From Photobacterium obscurum (lineage in GTDB: Bacteria; Pseudomonadota; Gammaproteobacteria; Enterobacterales; Vibrionaceae), in assembly GCF_026191635.1 (NCBI RefSeq), contig NZ_JAKRRW010000009.1, forward strand, positions 152,471-216,470: 64,000 bases of DNA. Reading direction: 5' to 3'. A program made the position numbers and the translations under genes. Position 1 is the stretch's first letter, and each line of letters starts with the position of its first letter. Of this stretch, positions 46,039 through 54,239 are shown piece after piece. The notes beneath the pieces are model-generated. The model made no database searches, was not told where the DNA came from, and was given only the letters and a program-made list of their open reading frames with translations.

Positions 46039-46656
46039 TTGAATCCGAGAAGTGCACAAAAACGAGAGCAGATTTTGAAGGCGGCAGGTGAACTGTTCTG
46101 CGAACAGGGCTATGCCATCAGTATGGATGCTATTGCGGTAAAGGCGCAGGTATCAAAGCAAACCGTCTATGCCCACTTCAAAACCAAAGATGATTTGTTT
46201 GATACTTGCATAAGAGCAAAATGTGTAGCAAATCAATTGGATGATAATTTACTTAATGACTCGCGCCCGATGCGTGATGTGCTTTGCGAGTTCGCGTGGC
46301 GCTTTCAGAGTATGCTGCTGCTGGAAGAGACCAAGCATACTTACAAGACCTCGGTCAGCCAAAGTGAAACTCACCCGGAGCTTGCTAAGGTGTATCTTAA
46401 AGCAGGCCCCCAGGCAACAACCGAGATGTTGGCACAATACCTTCAGCACAATGTAAATAAAGGCCTGCTGGTTATTGATATTGATTTGCGCGATGCCGCT
46501 ATGCAGCTACTACTGATGCTGCATGGGCGAGCGGTATACTGGGCGTATCTTGGGCAGGATAGTGGAGAAACGGACGAACAGCGTAAAAAGTACCTTGAGA
46601 GCTGCGTCGATCTGTTTTTAAAAGGCTATACCGTTTTGGATAAACGTGATGGCTAA
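46039..46656 (+). CDS. TetR/AcrR family repressor of the RND pump
   Basis: A 205-residue TetR-family regulator. The helix-turn-helix at about 10-55 includes the AGELFCEQGYAISMDAIAVK and SKQTVYAHFKTKDDLF segments. A ligand-binding helical domain follows. The start is TTG with GGGTGAGC upstream; no ATG fits. It is divergent from the adaptor-permease operon with two matching palindromes between, so it almost certainly represses that pump and itself until a drug-like ligand binds. Confidence 0.92.
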   Translation: MNPRSAQKREQILKAAGELFCEQGYAISMDAIAVKAQVSKQTVYAHFKTKDDLFDTCIRAKCVANQLDDNLLNDSRPMRDVLCEFAWRFQSMLLLEETKHTYKTSVSQSETHPELAKVYLKAGPQATTEMLAQYLQHNVNKGLLVIDIDLRDAAMQLLLMLHGRAVYWAYLGQDSGETDEQRKKYLESCVDLFLKGYTVLDKRDG

Positions 46657-46688
46657 GTATTTAGACGACTAAATACTTATCTTTTAAG

Positions 46689-46715
46689 AAGCCTGATAGA
46701 TACTATCAGGCTTTT
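46689..46715 (+). terminator. Terminator of tetR
   Basis: AAGCCTGATAG / CTATCAGGCTT with a three-base loop and TTTT. A second hairpin at 46654-46679 (TAAGTATTTAG / CTAAATACTTA) overlaps the stop codon. Confidence 0.88.
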
Positions 46716-46756
46716 GCATTGTTGCTTATCAAAAGTTAAGAGATGGATAAAAGTAC

Positions 46757-47239
46757 TCAACAGCCACTATCTTCTAATTCAACTTTATAACCCAATGTGG
46801 TTTTATTTGTTGATTCATAAATATGCTTAGCGTCATAGTAAGTTACTTTACATTTATCATTGTAGTTTTCTTTGTTGCCAAAATGAATATAGGCGATTCG
46901 ACCTGCAGCATTGCTACCACTATTTCTTACATAAAGTGAATCTTCATTGATATCAAATGCCCTGATAATATTATCAATGTGCGCAGTTGGATAACCATAG
47001 CAGATATAGATGTCTTCAATGTAAGGCTTAGTTTCTTTCGGCCCGTCACTATAGCTGCATACAGAAGCTGTTCCACGAATCAGTGACTTTGTGTAGGTTA
47101 TGCCGGAAACACTATGTATCGTTGCGACAATTGTTTTTAATGTTGCACGTCTGGCTTCAGATTGAAAATTGAGCATTTTCATATATGCAGTAATAGACAA
47201 TATTGCAAGGATGACAATTGCAGTAACTAACCTGAACAT
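46757..47239 (-). CDS. Type IV pilin-like protein lacking the prepilin leader
   Basis: A 160-residue protein. Its first 50 residues match the N-terminal helix of MshA-type pilins (LVTAIVILAILSIT, then FQSEARRATLKTIVATI). A pilin-like globular part follows, with cysteines near the C-terminus (last residues DSGC). The translation begins at what would be mature residue 3 and has Arg where mature Glu5 is expected. There is an in-frame stop directly upstream, so no GFTLIE cleavage site exists. It could be a decayed minor pilin or a membrane protein that has taken over the pilin fold. It is a single gene, AT-rich. Confidence 0.6.
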   Translation of the reverse strand: MFRLVTAIVILAILSITAYMKMLNFQSEARRATLKTIVATIHSVSGITYTKSLIRGTASVCSYSDGPKETKPYIEDIYICYGYPTAHIDNIIRAFDINEDSLYVRNSGSNAAGRIAYIHFGNKENYNDKCKVTYYDAKHIYESTNKTTLGYKVELEDSGC

Positions 47240-47612
47240 TAATTAAACCTTTTGAAAAATAGCTGCAGCTTACAATTATTTCCATGTCTTGCCTTTAGAA
47301 TTTCAATTTGATGTTTCTGAATTTTATTATCGAAAATCTATAAAGGTAGCTTTGACTATGAAAGTAAGTAACCCAAGGCGTCATAATAATGTAATACATT
47401 GTAATCATCAAAATGACATTGTCAGGCTGGTACTAACAATATAGCGTTATGAAAATTGCACAGAGTAAAGGTATATCCTTGTATACCTTGTGGGCTTTCT
47501 TCATTCGAATGGTCTTTTCTCGCATCACTTATTTGGCAATGGAACTATCAAAACACTGCTATCTTTAAACGAATGCGCTGGTGTATTCAGACATTCTGGC
47601 TGAGAGGTATAT
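47240..47612. other. Divergent region between the pilin-like and solute-binding genes
   Basis: About 370 AT-rich bases. A perfect palindrome AAGGTATA-TCCTTG-TATACCTT lies at 47468-47489, about 125 bases before the solute-binding protein start. It may be an operator or leader hairpin. Confidence 0.4.
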
Positions 47613-48419
47613 ATGAGAGCGTTACACATCATGAATTATCTTTTCTTGGCTCTAGCTGTTTTTGTTTCGATGTTCTCAACACTTTCCTATGCGGCATCGA
47701 GTCGGTTACAACAAGTTATTGATCGTGGTGTGCTTCGTGTCGGTACAACCGGAGATTGGAACCCGATGACAATTCGCGATCCGGCGACAAACTTTTATAA
47801 AGGTTTTGATATCGATATCACCACGGAGTTGGCCAAAGATCTGGGGGTAACCGTAGAGTATGTTGCGACTGACTGGAAGAGGTTGGTTAATGGTGTAGTT
47901 ACCGATAAGTATGATATGACGGGAAGTGCCTCACTGAATATGAACCGCGCGAAAGTAGCAGGTTATAGCCAAACGTATTTCTATCTCGCGTTTGTTCCTG
48001 TTATTCAAAAGCAGAACCTTAATCGTTTTCGAAAATGGAGTGACTTCAATTCGCCTTCGGTCATCATTACATCAACTAAAGGAACCGTACAGGAGTCAAT
48101 GGTCAGAGATCTTTTCCCCAAGGCTAGGCAAAATGTTATTGAATCACCAATGCGTGATTACAAGCAATTGCTGGCGAATAAATCGACCGTGATCGTGACC
48201 TCAAACATTGAAGCAGCAACGATGGTTACCCGTTTCCCCGAACTGGCCGTCGCGAAAGTAAAGGGAATGCGCCGGCCAACACCGATTGCGATGTTGTTAC
48301 CGAAGGATGATCAGATATGGATCAACTACATTAACCATTGGATCGAGTTGAAGAAGACTCAAGGATTCTTTGACCGAATCGCCAAGAAATGGGGGCTGGC
48401 TAAGTTGGAAATTCGCTAA
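47613..48419 (+). CDS. Periplasmic solute-binding protein (SBP_bac_3 family)
   Basis: A 268-residue exported protein with a Sec signal (YLFLALAVFVSMFSTLSYAA, residues 9-28) and the family 3 fold: VLRVGTTGDWNPMTIRD, GFDIDITTELAKDLGV, and a basic Arg in NMNRAK. It resembles amino acid-binding proteins and PheC-like cyclohexadienyl dehydratases. No permease or ATPase lies nearby, so it may be an orphan binding protein, a sensor input, or an enzyme of the PheC type. The ribosome site GAGAGG precedes the ATG. Confidence 0.82.
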   Translation: MRALHIMNYLFLALAVFVSMFSTLSYAASSRLQQVIDRGVLRVGTTGDWNPMTIRDPATNFYKGFDIDITTELAKDLGVTVEYVATDWKRLVNGVVTDKYDMTGSASLNMNRAKVAGYSQTYFYLAFVPVIQKQNLNRFRKWSDFNSPSVIITSTKGTVQESMVRDLFPKARQNVIESPMRDYKQLLANKSTVIVTSNIEAATMVTRFPELAVAKVKGMRRPTPIAMLLPKDDQIWINYINHWIELKKTQGFFDRIAKKWGLAKLEIR

Positions 48420-48590
48420 GGGGCTATTCAATGTATAGGAAGAGTTTGCGCAGAATGGATGTTTACAGATGTATCTGATGATGATGGAGTGTAACAATAG
48501 TGTCATCAGGGCTTGATAACTTCGCGGATTGAAGTAGGTTAGTGATAGGGGCGAGTGCCCTGAAAGATGTAATAAATTAAAAGGAGCAAT

Positions 48591-49193
48591 ATGGATTTAT
48601 CAGCATATAAAGGACTTATCTTCGATATGGATGGCACCTTAATTGACTCAATGCCGGCACATATCCAAGCATGGAAGCAAACCTGTGAATTGTTCGAGAT
48701 CCCGTTTGATGAAACGTGGTTTTATAGTTTAGGCGGGATGCCGACGCTAAAAACGGCGCAGGCGATTAATCGCCGATATAACCAGAATTTTGACACTAAA
48801 CGCCTAGCCAATACGAAAGGCGAGTTTTTTGAAGCGCTTGAATATAAGGGAGAGGTTATCCCTGCAACTTACCAGTTATTGCTAGATAACAAGTCGTCCA
48901 AGAAAATTGCAGTCGGCACAGGCTGCCGCCAACTGAATGCGCTGCCGTTACTAGACGAAACCAATATTTTGCCGCATCTGGATGCATTAGTAACTGCTGA
49001 TGACGTAAAAAACCATAAGCCGGAGCCTGATACTTTTCTGCAAGCCGCACTGCGTATTGGGCTAGACCCCCAGCAATGCGTGGTATTTGAAGATACGGAA
49101 TTAGGCAAAACTGCTGCACTGGCGGCAGGGATGGATTGTGTTTTAATTGTTGATGGAGAAATTGGCACCTTAACTAAAGCGGCTGAACAGTAA
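48591..49193 (+). CDS. HAD hydrolase, beta-phosphoglucomutase family (fructose-1-phosphatase YqaB-like)
   Basis: A 200-residue cytoplasmic HAD phosphatase. It has FDMDGTLIDSMPAHI with the two catalytic aspartates at residues 12 and 14, the GGMPT cap-loop segment, VGTGCR (motif II), a Lys in the KNHKPEPDT loop (motif III), and VFEDTELG (motif IV). This pattern and length match YqaB, which acts on fructose-1-phosphate and similar sugar phosphates. The ribosome site AAAGGAG supports the start. Confidence 0.87.
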   Translation: MDLSAYKGLIFDMDGTLIDSMPAHIQAWKQTCELFEIPFDETWFYSLGGMPTLKTAQAINRRYNQNFDTKRLANTKGEFFEALEYKGEVIPATYQLLLDNKSSKKIAVGTGCRQLNALPLLDETNILPHLDALVTADDVKNHKPEPDTFLQAALRIGLDPQQCVVFEDTELGKTAALAAGMDCVLIVDGEIGTLTKAAEQ

Positions 49194-49260
49194 TTATCAG
49201 ATTACACGTGCTTACATAAAGGGTATTCTTCACGCATTCTATGAATACCCAGATATCACC

Positions 49261-49767
49261 ATGAAGAAAACATCAGCAGAATCGACTCCATCGCCTTCAA
49301 TGACTCCTGAGCACAAACAAGACCTCAAACACGAGCAAGGCGGCAAAGAGCAGTTCCCCATTTCAGAAACTCGCTTCTGGATCCAACGCCTGAGCAAAAC
49401 AGGAGTGAGGGCGTTACATATTTTGGGTATTGCTGGCTCTGCGGGGGGGATCTTATATGGCGTCGAGCGTGGGTTGTGGCTTAACTGGTGGATTTTAGCC
49501 ATGACGACTGGTGTTATCATGATGTCACTGGAAATAAGCCGTTCAAAGCTTTGGGTGATCCAACTGAAAGGCGTTCTGACATTCGTTAAGCTCGGATTGC
49601 TGGCGTCATTCTTTATTCTGCCGCAGCACAAGCCTGTACTGTTCATTACCGTGTTGTTGATGTCGGTGTTTGTTGCTCATGGACCCGCTGGCTTGCGACA
49701 TTATTCGATCTGGCACCGTCGTCGTATTGATGAGAAGCAGGGTAAGAAAAAACGGATGAATGGCTAA
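49261..49767 (+). CDS. Polytopic membrane protein of unknown function
   Basis: A 168-residue protein with a polar N-terminus and several hydrophobic segments (about 53-68, 74-90, 103-120, 126-142), then a basic tail (RRRIDEKQGKKKRMNG). I do not recognise the family. It follows the HAD gene by 67 bases on the same strand and may be co-transcribed. The start lacks an obvious ribosome site. Confidence 0.6.
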   Translation: MKKTSAESTPSPSMTPEHKQDLKHEQGGKEQFPISETRFWIQRLSKTGVRALHILGIAGSAGGILYGVERGLWLNWWILAMTTGVIMMSLEISRSKLWVIQLKGVLTFVKLGLLASFFILPQHKPVLFITVLLMSVFVAHGPAGLRHYSIWHRRRIDEKQGKKKRMNG

Positions 49768-49855
49768 ATTTGTGAAGTTTACGGGTTCTTTTTTGTGCTA
49801 AGCATAATAATGTTACTACACTGAAATTAAACCGTTATTTTGCAAGGAGTCGCCT

Positions 49856-50185
49856 TTGAAACCATTATTGAGCATTATTTTTTTGCCATTAATTCTAACG
49901 GCTTGTTCAAAGTCCGTTGATGAAAGAGCAGACGAATATGTGGATACAAGCTTTACGCTTTGTGGCTCCAAGGTACAGGCCTTCTCGCAAGGGGATGATG
50001 GCAAAATCAGGGTTGTTTGCGAAAATGAGAGCTACTTCCTGGTAAAAAACCAAGAGACCTTGGCCTATATGCACGAGTTGAATGGTGCCTACTGTAAAGG
50101 CAAGGGATTCCAGACCTTCAATGAGCGTAGCAAGTACTATACTTTTACCTGCATTGATGACAGGAGCTTTAATATTCCGAAGTAG
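49856..50185 (+). CDS. Small lipoprotein
   Basis: A 109-residue protein with a short lipoprotein signal (LPLILTAC, lipidated Cys17) and a mature domain with four more cysteines. The start codon is TTG with an AAGGAGT site seven to eight bases upstream. The +2 residue is Ser, so it probably goes to the outer membrane. The family is unknown. Confidence 0.65.
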   Translation: MKPLLSIIFLPLILTACSKSVDERADEYVDTSFTLCGSKVQAFSQGDDGKIRVVCENESYFLVKNQETLAYMHELNGAYCKGKGFQTFNERSKYYTFTCIDDRSFNIPK

Positions 50186-50283
50186 CGGGAAGGGATGAAT
50201 AGGTTAATGTGGTATTAACCTATTCAAAGCATCTGCTTACTATTTTTGAGATTTAGCTCGAGCTATGTTTATTTTTGCGAGAG

Positions 50284-51198
50284 TTAGTCTTCGCGATATC
50301 CAGGCGCCAGCTTCGCACTATTCACCTGGTATAACGCCTGAGGGTTACCCAGCGCCAGTTGGTAGCCAACATAATCGTGAAGGTGACCATCTTTACTGCA
50401 GTCGACTTCCCACTTGCGCAGCAGATAGCCTGCAAGCGCTGCGCGTGCTTCAATCACTTTCTTGCCATCCAGCATTTCATAATCGAGCTCGATCGCCTCA
50501 GGGTTGCCCTGGTTCGGATGAGGGATCAGTTCAAGCTCGATAAACTTCTGCCATTGGCGATCGGCAGTAACTTGTTCATGGCTTTCTGGTGTCTCGTCAA
50601 GAATCTTTGCAGAAACCACGCGATTGCACACTACATCCATAAATTGACTATTTTTACGGTCATACGATCGAACATGCCAGCGGTTCCCCGAATCAACCAG
50701 GCTATGTGGAATAATGCACCGCACACCCTTGCCACTGGATGTTGAGATATATTCGACCTCGACCACTTTGTTGCGGTAAATCCCTTCACACAGTACAGCC
50801 ATTATCGCCGTTTTGGGAATGGTTAGCGGCTCTGGTGACTCGCAGCTGATAGGAAAGTCCTGGTGGCCTGAAAATCCATCGCCATAACCAAGAGAGACAG
50901 TTGCCAGAGTCTTTTTTAAATCGAGTGTAAACAGTGGACTGAAATCAGGTTGCTTGTAATATTTCTTTGAGCGCATATCCAGCTTCAGGTTCTCTGGCGC
51001 AATTTCTTTGTATAGTGCAAAGTCACGTGTCGTTGCAGCGTGGCCTACAGCAAAACGATCAATCAAATCCTTACGTGTTACCTCGCCGAGAAAGTAGAGG
51101 GCAAAGTCAATGAAGGCAAGGCGTTCACGTTGTGCAGATCCGATAGCGTCCAGCTTGTTTGTAATATCCATAGAATGATCGGGTTGGTGTAGAGACAT
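50284..51198 (-). CDS. WYL-domain transcriptional regulator (BrxR/CapW-like architecture)
   Basis: A 304-residue regulator. The winged helix-turn-helix is at about 22-85 (RERLAFIDFALYFLGEVTRK, RFAVGHAATTRDFALYKEI, SKKYY), the WYL domain at about 130-205 (core RWHVRSYDR), and a C-terminal WCX-like part follows. This three-part layout and the N-terminal sequence resemble the BrxR/CapW family of regulators, which control BREX, CBASS and other phage-defence operons. It is divergent from a zinc-ribbon protein and a methyltransferase-HNH gene. A palindrome over its own -10 suggests autorepression. A housekeeping role remains possible. Confidence 0.82.
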   Translation of the reverse strand: MSLHQPDHSMDITNKLDAIGSAQRERLAFIDFALYFLGEVTRKDLIDRFAVGHAATTRDFALYKEIAPENLKLDMRSKKYYKQPDFSPLFTLDLKKTLATVSLGYGDGFSGHQDFPISCESPEPLTIPKTAIMAVLCEGIYRNKVVEVEYISTSSGKGVRCIIPHSLVDSGNRWHVRSYDRKNSQFMDVVCNRVVSAKILDETPESHEQVTADRQWQKFIELELIPHPNQGNPEAIELDYEMLDGKKVIEARAALAGYLLRKWEVDCSKDGHLHDYVGYQLALGNPQALYQVNSAKLAPGYRED

Positions 51199-51258
51199 GG
51201 TTATTTATCCAGTATTTCTTATGAAGACTAATATATACCGAAAATAAGTAGAAGCAAG

Positions 51259-51279
51259 ACCTGAAACCATTATACAGGT
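51259..51279. promoter_or_regulatory. Candidate WYL operator over the -10 of the regulator gene
   Basis: ACCTG and CAGGT arms flank 11 bases. On the minus strand they bracket TATAAT, the likely -10 of the WYL gene, about 70-75 bases before its start. Binding here would block the promoter. Confidence 0.5.
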
Positions 51280-51735
51280 GTTTTCTTACTCAACAGTGGG
51301 CTAATGGTGTGTATTGTATCTCGTATAGGATCTTTAGCCGTTTGAAGAGAGCGAATTTTTGCTTAGTACTGATTAAATTAACAGGTTTACATAATCATTT
51401 TCAGTAGATAATATAATTGTACTTATTTTGATTATGTGTATTGATTTATTTGGTCTTATATTGATTCTGTGTGGTGCAGAGCAGCTATTTGGCCAAAGCA
51501 ATCCACTTGGTACATCAAAAAGGTTTTCTTAAGTGATCGTTTGCGTAACAAAATCATGGTATTCAACTTTTTTTGAGTAACCGTGATTTTTGTAGTGAAA
51601 AATTGGGCTGAATGTGGAAAATGGCGTGCTACAGTTGTTTCGTATTACGAAGCAACAATAACAACGCAACTCATAGATGATTACCTTAATGCCCAAGGAA
51701 CCGGCGCCCCTTAGTTAGCAAATAGGTAGTAGAAA
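51280..51735. other. AT-rich divergent region of the putative defence locus
   Basis: About 455 bases, notably AT-rich up to 51560. A 23-base imperfect palindrome GTTGTTTCGT-ATT-ACGAAGCAAC lies at 51634-51656, about 80 bases before the zinc-ribbon gene. No gene is seen. Confidence 0.5.
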
Positions 51736-52254
51736 GTGACGTTAACAACTAAACAGTTATTACAGGCATATGACGTCTTGACCCAAGGCGTGGTGTGCCT
51801 TGACGACAACCTCCGACAAGGCGTCTTGGTTTACGTGGAAAGCTTGCTCGTAGAGCAAGGGATGCCACGAGATAAATACCTGAGCCTGGATGATCTTCGC
51901 TGCGACTACCCGTTTGTTCGCATGGGCTCCTATATGCCTATCGACTTTTTCAGTGCTGACAGTGGCGCGAACAACGTGGCAGCCAGTGACAACGACGCCA
52001 ATTTCAAACCGATCAGTATCAAGTTGTGTACAGTCTCTTTGCAAGATGGGCCAAGGCCTGCACATTGCTGGCAAATGATGGGTACCTACCGTGCTGATCA
52101 CGTCATTGAAGCGATTAATGCGCTACTGGAAATCCTTTCCAATAAGCATTACTTCAATTATTGCGCAACCTGCAACATGATTCGTCCGACAGGTTATCTG
52201 GATGAAGATCAGGTTTGTGAGTATTGCTGTGAAGAGCTGCTGGGTGCGGCATAA
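51736..52254 (+). CDS. Zinc-ribbon protein of unknown function
   Basis: A 172-residue protein. A helical N-terminus (TKQLLQAYDVLTQGVV) is followed by a middle mixed region and a C-terminal CxxC pair (CATCN near 143-147, then CEYCC near 161-165) that forms a likely zinc ribbon. The start is GTG with only a weak ribosome site. I do not know the family. It precedes the methyltransferase-HNH gene by 127 bases on the same strand and may belong to the same unit, but a separate housekeeping origin is also possible. Confidence 0.6.
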   Translation: MTLTTKQLLQAYDVLTQGVVCLDDNLRQGVLVYVESLLVEQGMPRDKYLSLDDLRCDYPFVRMGSYMPIDFFSADSGANNVAASDNDANFKPISIKLCTVSLQDGPRPAHCWQMMGTYRADHVIEAINALLEILSNKHYFNYCATCNMIRPTGYLDEDQVCEYCCEELLGAA

Positions 52255-52381
52255 GCTTTTCAAAGTCACTATCTTTAATTAGTACTTTCCCTTGACTGTA
52301 TAGCGGCAAGGATAAAGTGTGCGTTTTCTAAGGCTCTTTCTATCTTGTTGATGCAATTAATAATTGTAGGGAATAGAATGA

Positions 52382-54121
52382 GTGACATTGCATAGAGTAA
52401 GCGTATTTGCCGTGAATCAGAATATAAACTTCTACCATCAAAATGCCTTGAACCTTGCTGACAGCTATCAGCAGCTTACCTTTGGGGATGTCCACGCTAG
52501 CTGGAAGCCATATTGGCCTGTCTCGGGTGATCAGCAACATCCTGTTCGAGTTTTGGATGTAGGGGCGGGTAGTGGCCGGGATGCCAAATGGTTTGCTGAA
52601 CATGGCTGTGACGTTTTTGCAGTTGAGCCTGCAGAATCTCTTCGCCGGTTAGGTCAGCAGCATACCGAAGATCTGGAAGTCTCTTGGCTTGATGACATGC
52701 TACCCGAATTAAAGAAAGTCATTGATTTAGGGATACGTTTTGATTTGATTCTTGTTTCGGCTGTTTGGATGCATATCGCCAAATCAGAACGTAAGCGCGC
52801 TTTTCGCAAGTTGGCCAATCTACTCGCCGCGAATGGCAAATTGGTTATTTCGCTACGTCATGGCAGTTTTAGTGATGGGCGAACCTCTCATGGTGTGTCG
52901 GTTGAAGAGTTAGAGCAGTTTGCTAAAGATCATGCGCTTCATGTATGCCATAAAAGTGAACGGTATGCAGATGCGATGGGGCGGGATGATGTTCAGTGGC
53001 AAACAGTAGTTTTCAATTTACCTGATGATGGTACAGGAGATTTAACCAAAGTTCGCCATATTATCGTCAATGACTGTAAGTCAGCAACTTATAAGTTGGC
53101 TCTACTGCGTACTTTGTTACGTATTGCAGATGCTCATCCCGGAGCGGTATTGGACAGAACTGACGGTAAAATAGCGATACCACTGGGTCTCGTCGGACTA
53201 TACTGGATTCGCCAGTTTAAACGCTTAATTGATATTGGTGATATTCAGCAGAATTCCAATCCTAAATTGGGGCTTGGCTTCGTAAAGTCAAATGGATGGC
53301 ATAAGATCAAACATCTGGGGGCTGATGATTTATCAATCGGCTCAATATTCACTAGTCAAGATGCTACTGCTTTGCAGGAAACACTTAAAGATACGCTAGA
53401 TACAATAATTCAAAATCCAGTGAAGTTTACTTACATCGGTAATAAAGAAAATCGTGTATTTGGAGTAGTTCGAAAAACTAAACGCAAGCAATCATCTTTA
53501 ATAGTGGATTCTGCATTTCTTGAAAGTTATGGCCAGTTTGTGCTGGATGAAAGCTTATGGGATTGTTTACGTATATATCATTCATGGATTGAGCCATTAG
53601 TAGTGAATCAATGGGTTCGTGAAATGCAAAGTTACAGCCGAAATCAGGAGCGTAGTATACCTCTACAAACTTACTATGATTGCCTAATTTGGGTTGATAA
53701 AGACCATGATACCCGCGAAGTTCGCAAAAAAGTGGATGCACTTCGTCAGTGCGGTACGGTTATTCAAAGTGTCTGGAGTGGTTCAAAACTGAGTGATCAG
53801 TACCATGTTGATCACTGCCTGCCGTTTGCCTACTGGCCGAACAATGATCGCTGGAATTTGTTGCCAACGACCACCAAGGAGAACCTGAACAAGAAAGATA
53901 GGTTGCCAAAATCCAAGCGTCTGCATGAATCCAAAGATCGGATTTTGGATTGGTGGCAAACTGCCTGGCAGAGTGAGCAGGAACAAATCCGTTTCTTTGA
54001 TGAGGCGGTGTTGTCGCTACCGAACTTGCCTACGCAATGTCGGAACTTTGAAGATGTGTTTGAAGCAATGGGATTACAGGTGAAAGGTGTGAAAAGTCGG
54101 TTGCTGGTGGGCGAGTGGTGA
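52382..54121 (+). CDS. Fusion of class I SAM methyltransferase and HNH endonuclease
   Basis: A 579-residue protein. Residues about 15-215 form a Rossmann methyltransferase: motif I VLDVGAGSGRDA (58-69), VEPAESLRRL (81-90), motif IV region LILVSAVWMHIA (122-133). It has no (D/N/S)PP(Y/F/W) motif of DNA amino-methylases. Residues about 225-430 are a helical middle domain of unknown fold. The C-terminus is an HNH nuclease: YHVDHCLPF with D477/H478, WNLLP with N492, and ENLNKKDRLP with N501. The start is GTG after AGGGA. Single-chain pairing of methyl transfer and nuclease suggests a toxic or defensive effector. Targets may be DNA or RNA. Confidence 0.82.
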   Translation: MTLHRVSVFAVNQNINFYHQNALNLADSYQQLTFGDVHASWKPYWPVSGDQQHPVRVLDVGAGSGRDAKWFAEHGCDVFAVEPAESLRRLGQQHTEDLEVSWLDDMLPELKKVIDLGIRFDLILVSAVWMHIAKSERKRAFRKLANLLAANGKLVISLRHGSFSDGRTSHGVSVEELEQFAKDHALHVCHKSERYADAMGRDDVQWQTVVFNLPDDGTGDLTKVRHIIVNDCKSATYKLALLRTLLRIADAHPGAVLDRTDGKIAIPLGLVGLYWIRQFKRLIDIGDIQQNSNPKLGLGFVKSNGWHKIKHLGADDLSIGSIFTSQDATALQETLKDTLDTIIQNPVKFTYIGNKENRVFGVVRKTKRKQSSLIVDSAFLESYGQFVLDESLWDCLRIYHSWIEPLVVNQWVREMQSYSRNQERSIPLQTYYDCLIWVDKDHDTREVRKKVDALRQCGTVIQSVWSGSKLSDQYHVDHCLPFAYWPNNDRWNLLPTTTKENLNKKDRLPKSKRLHESKDRILDWWQTAWQSEQEQIRFFDEAVLSLPNLPTQCRNFEDVFEAMGLQVKGVKSRLLVGEW

Positions 54122-54189
54122 TGTGATGAGCGTATCAGCAATTTCCTTTGCACTCCATTCAATGCTCACGGGTATGCATGGAAGCAAAT

Positions 54190-54211
54190 AGAGGCGCTAT
54201 TATGCGCCTCT
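54190..54211. terminator. Hairpin between the HNH fusion and M42 genes
   Basis: AGAGGCGC / GCGCCTCT with a six-base loop between convergent genes. T content after the stem is modest on both strands. Confidence 0.65.
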
Positions 54212-54239
54212 GGTTAGTTTATTCTGAATGAACAGTGAG

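Noticed and set aside
52382..54121. Type IIG or type II restriction-modification enzyme
   Set aside because: The methyltransferase half has no (D/N/S)PP(Y/F/W) motif and looks like a small-molecule/RNA methylase, so a classical restriction-modification call is not supported.
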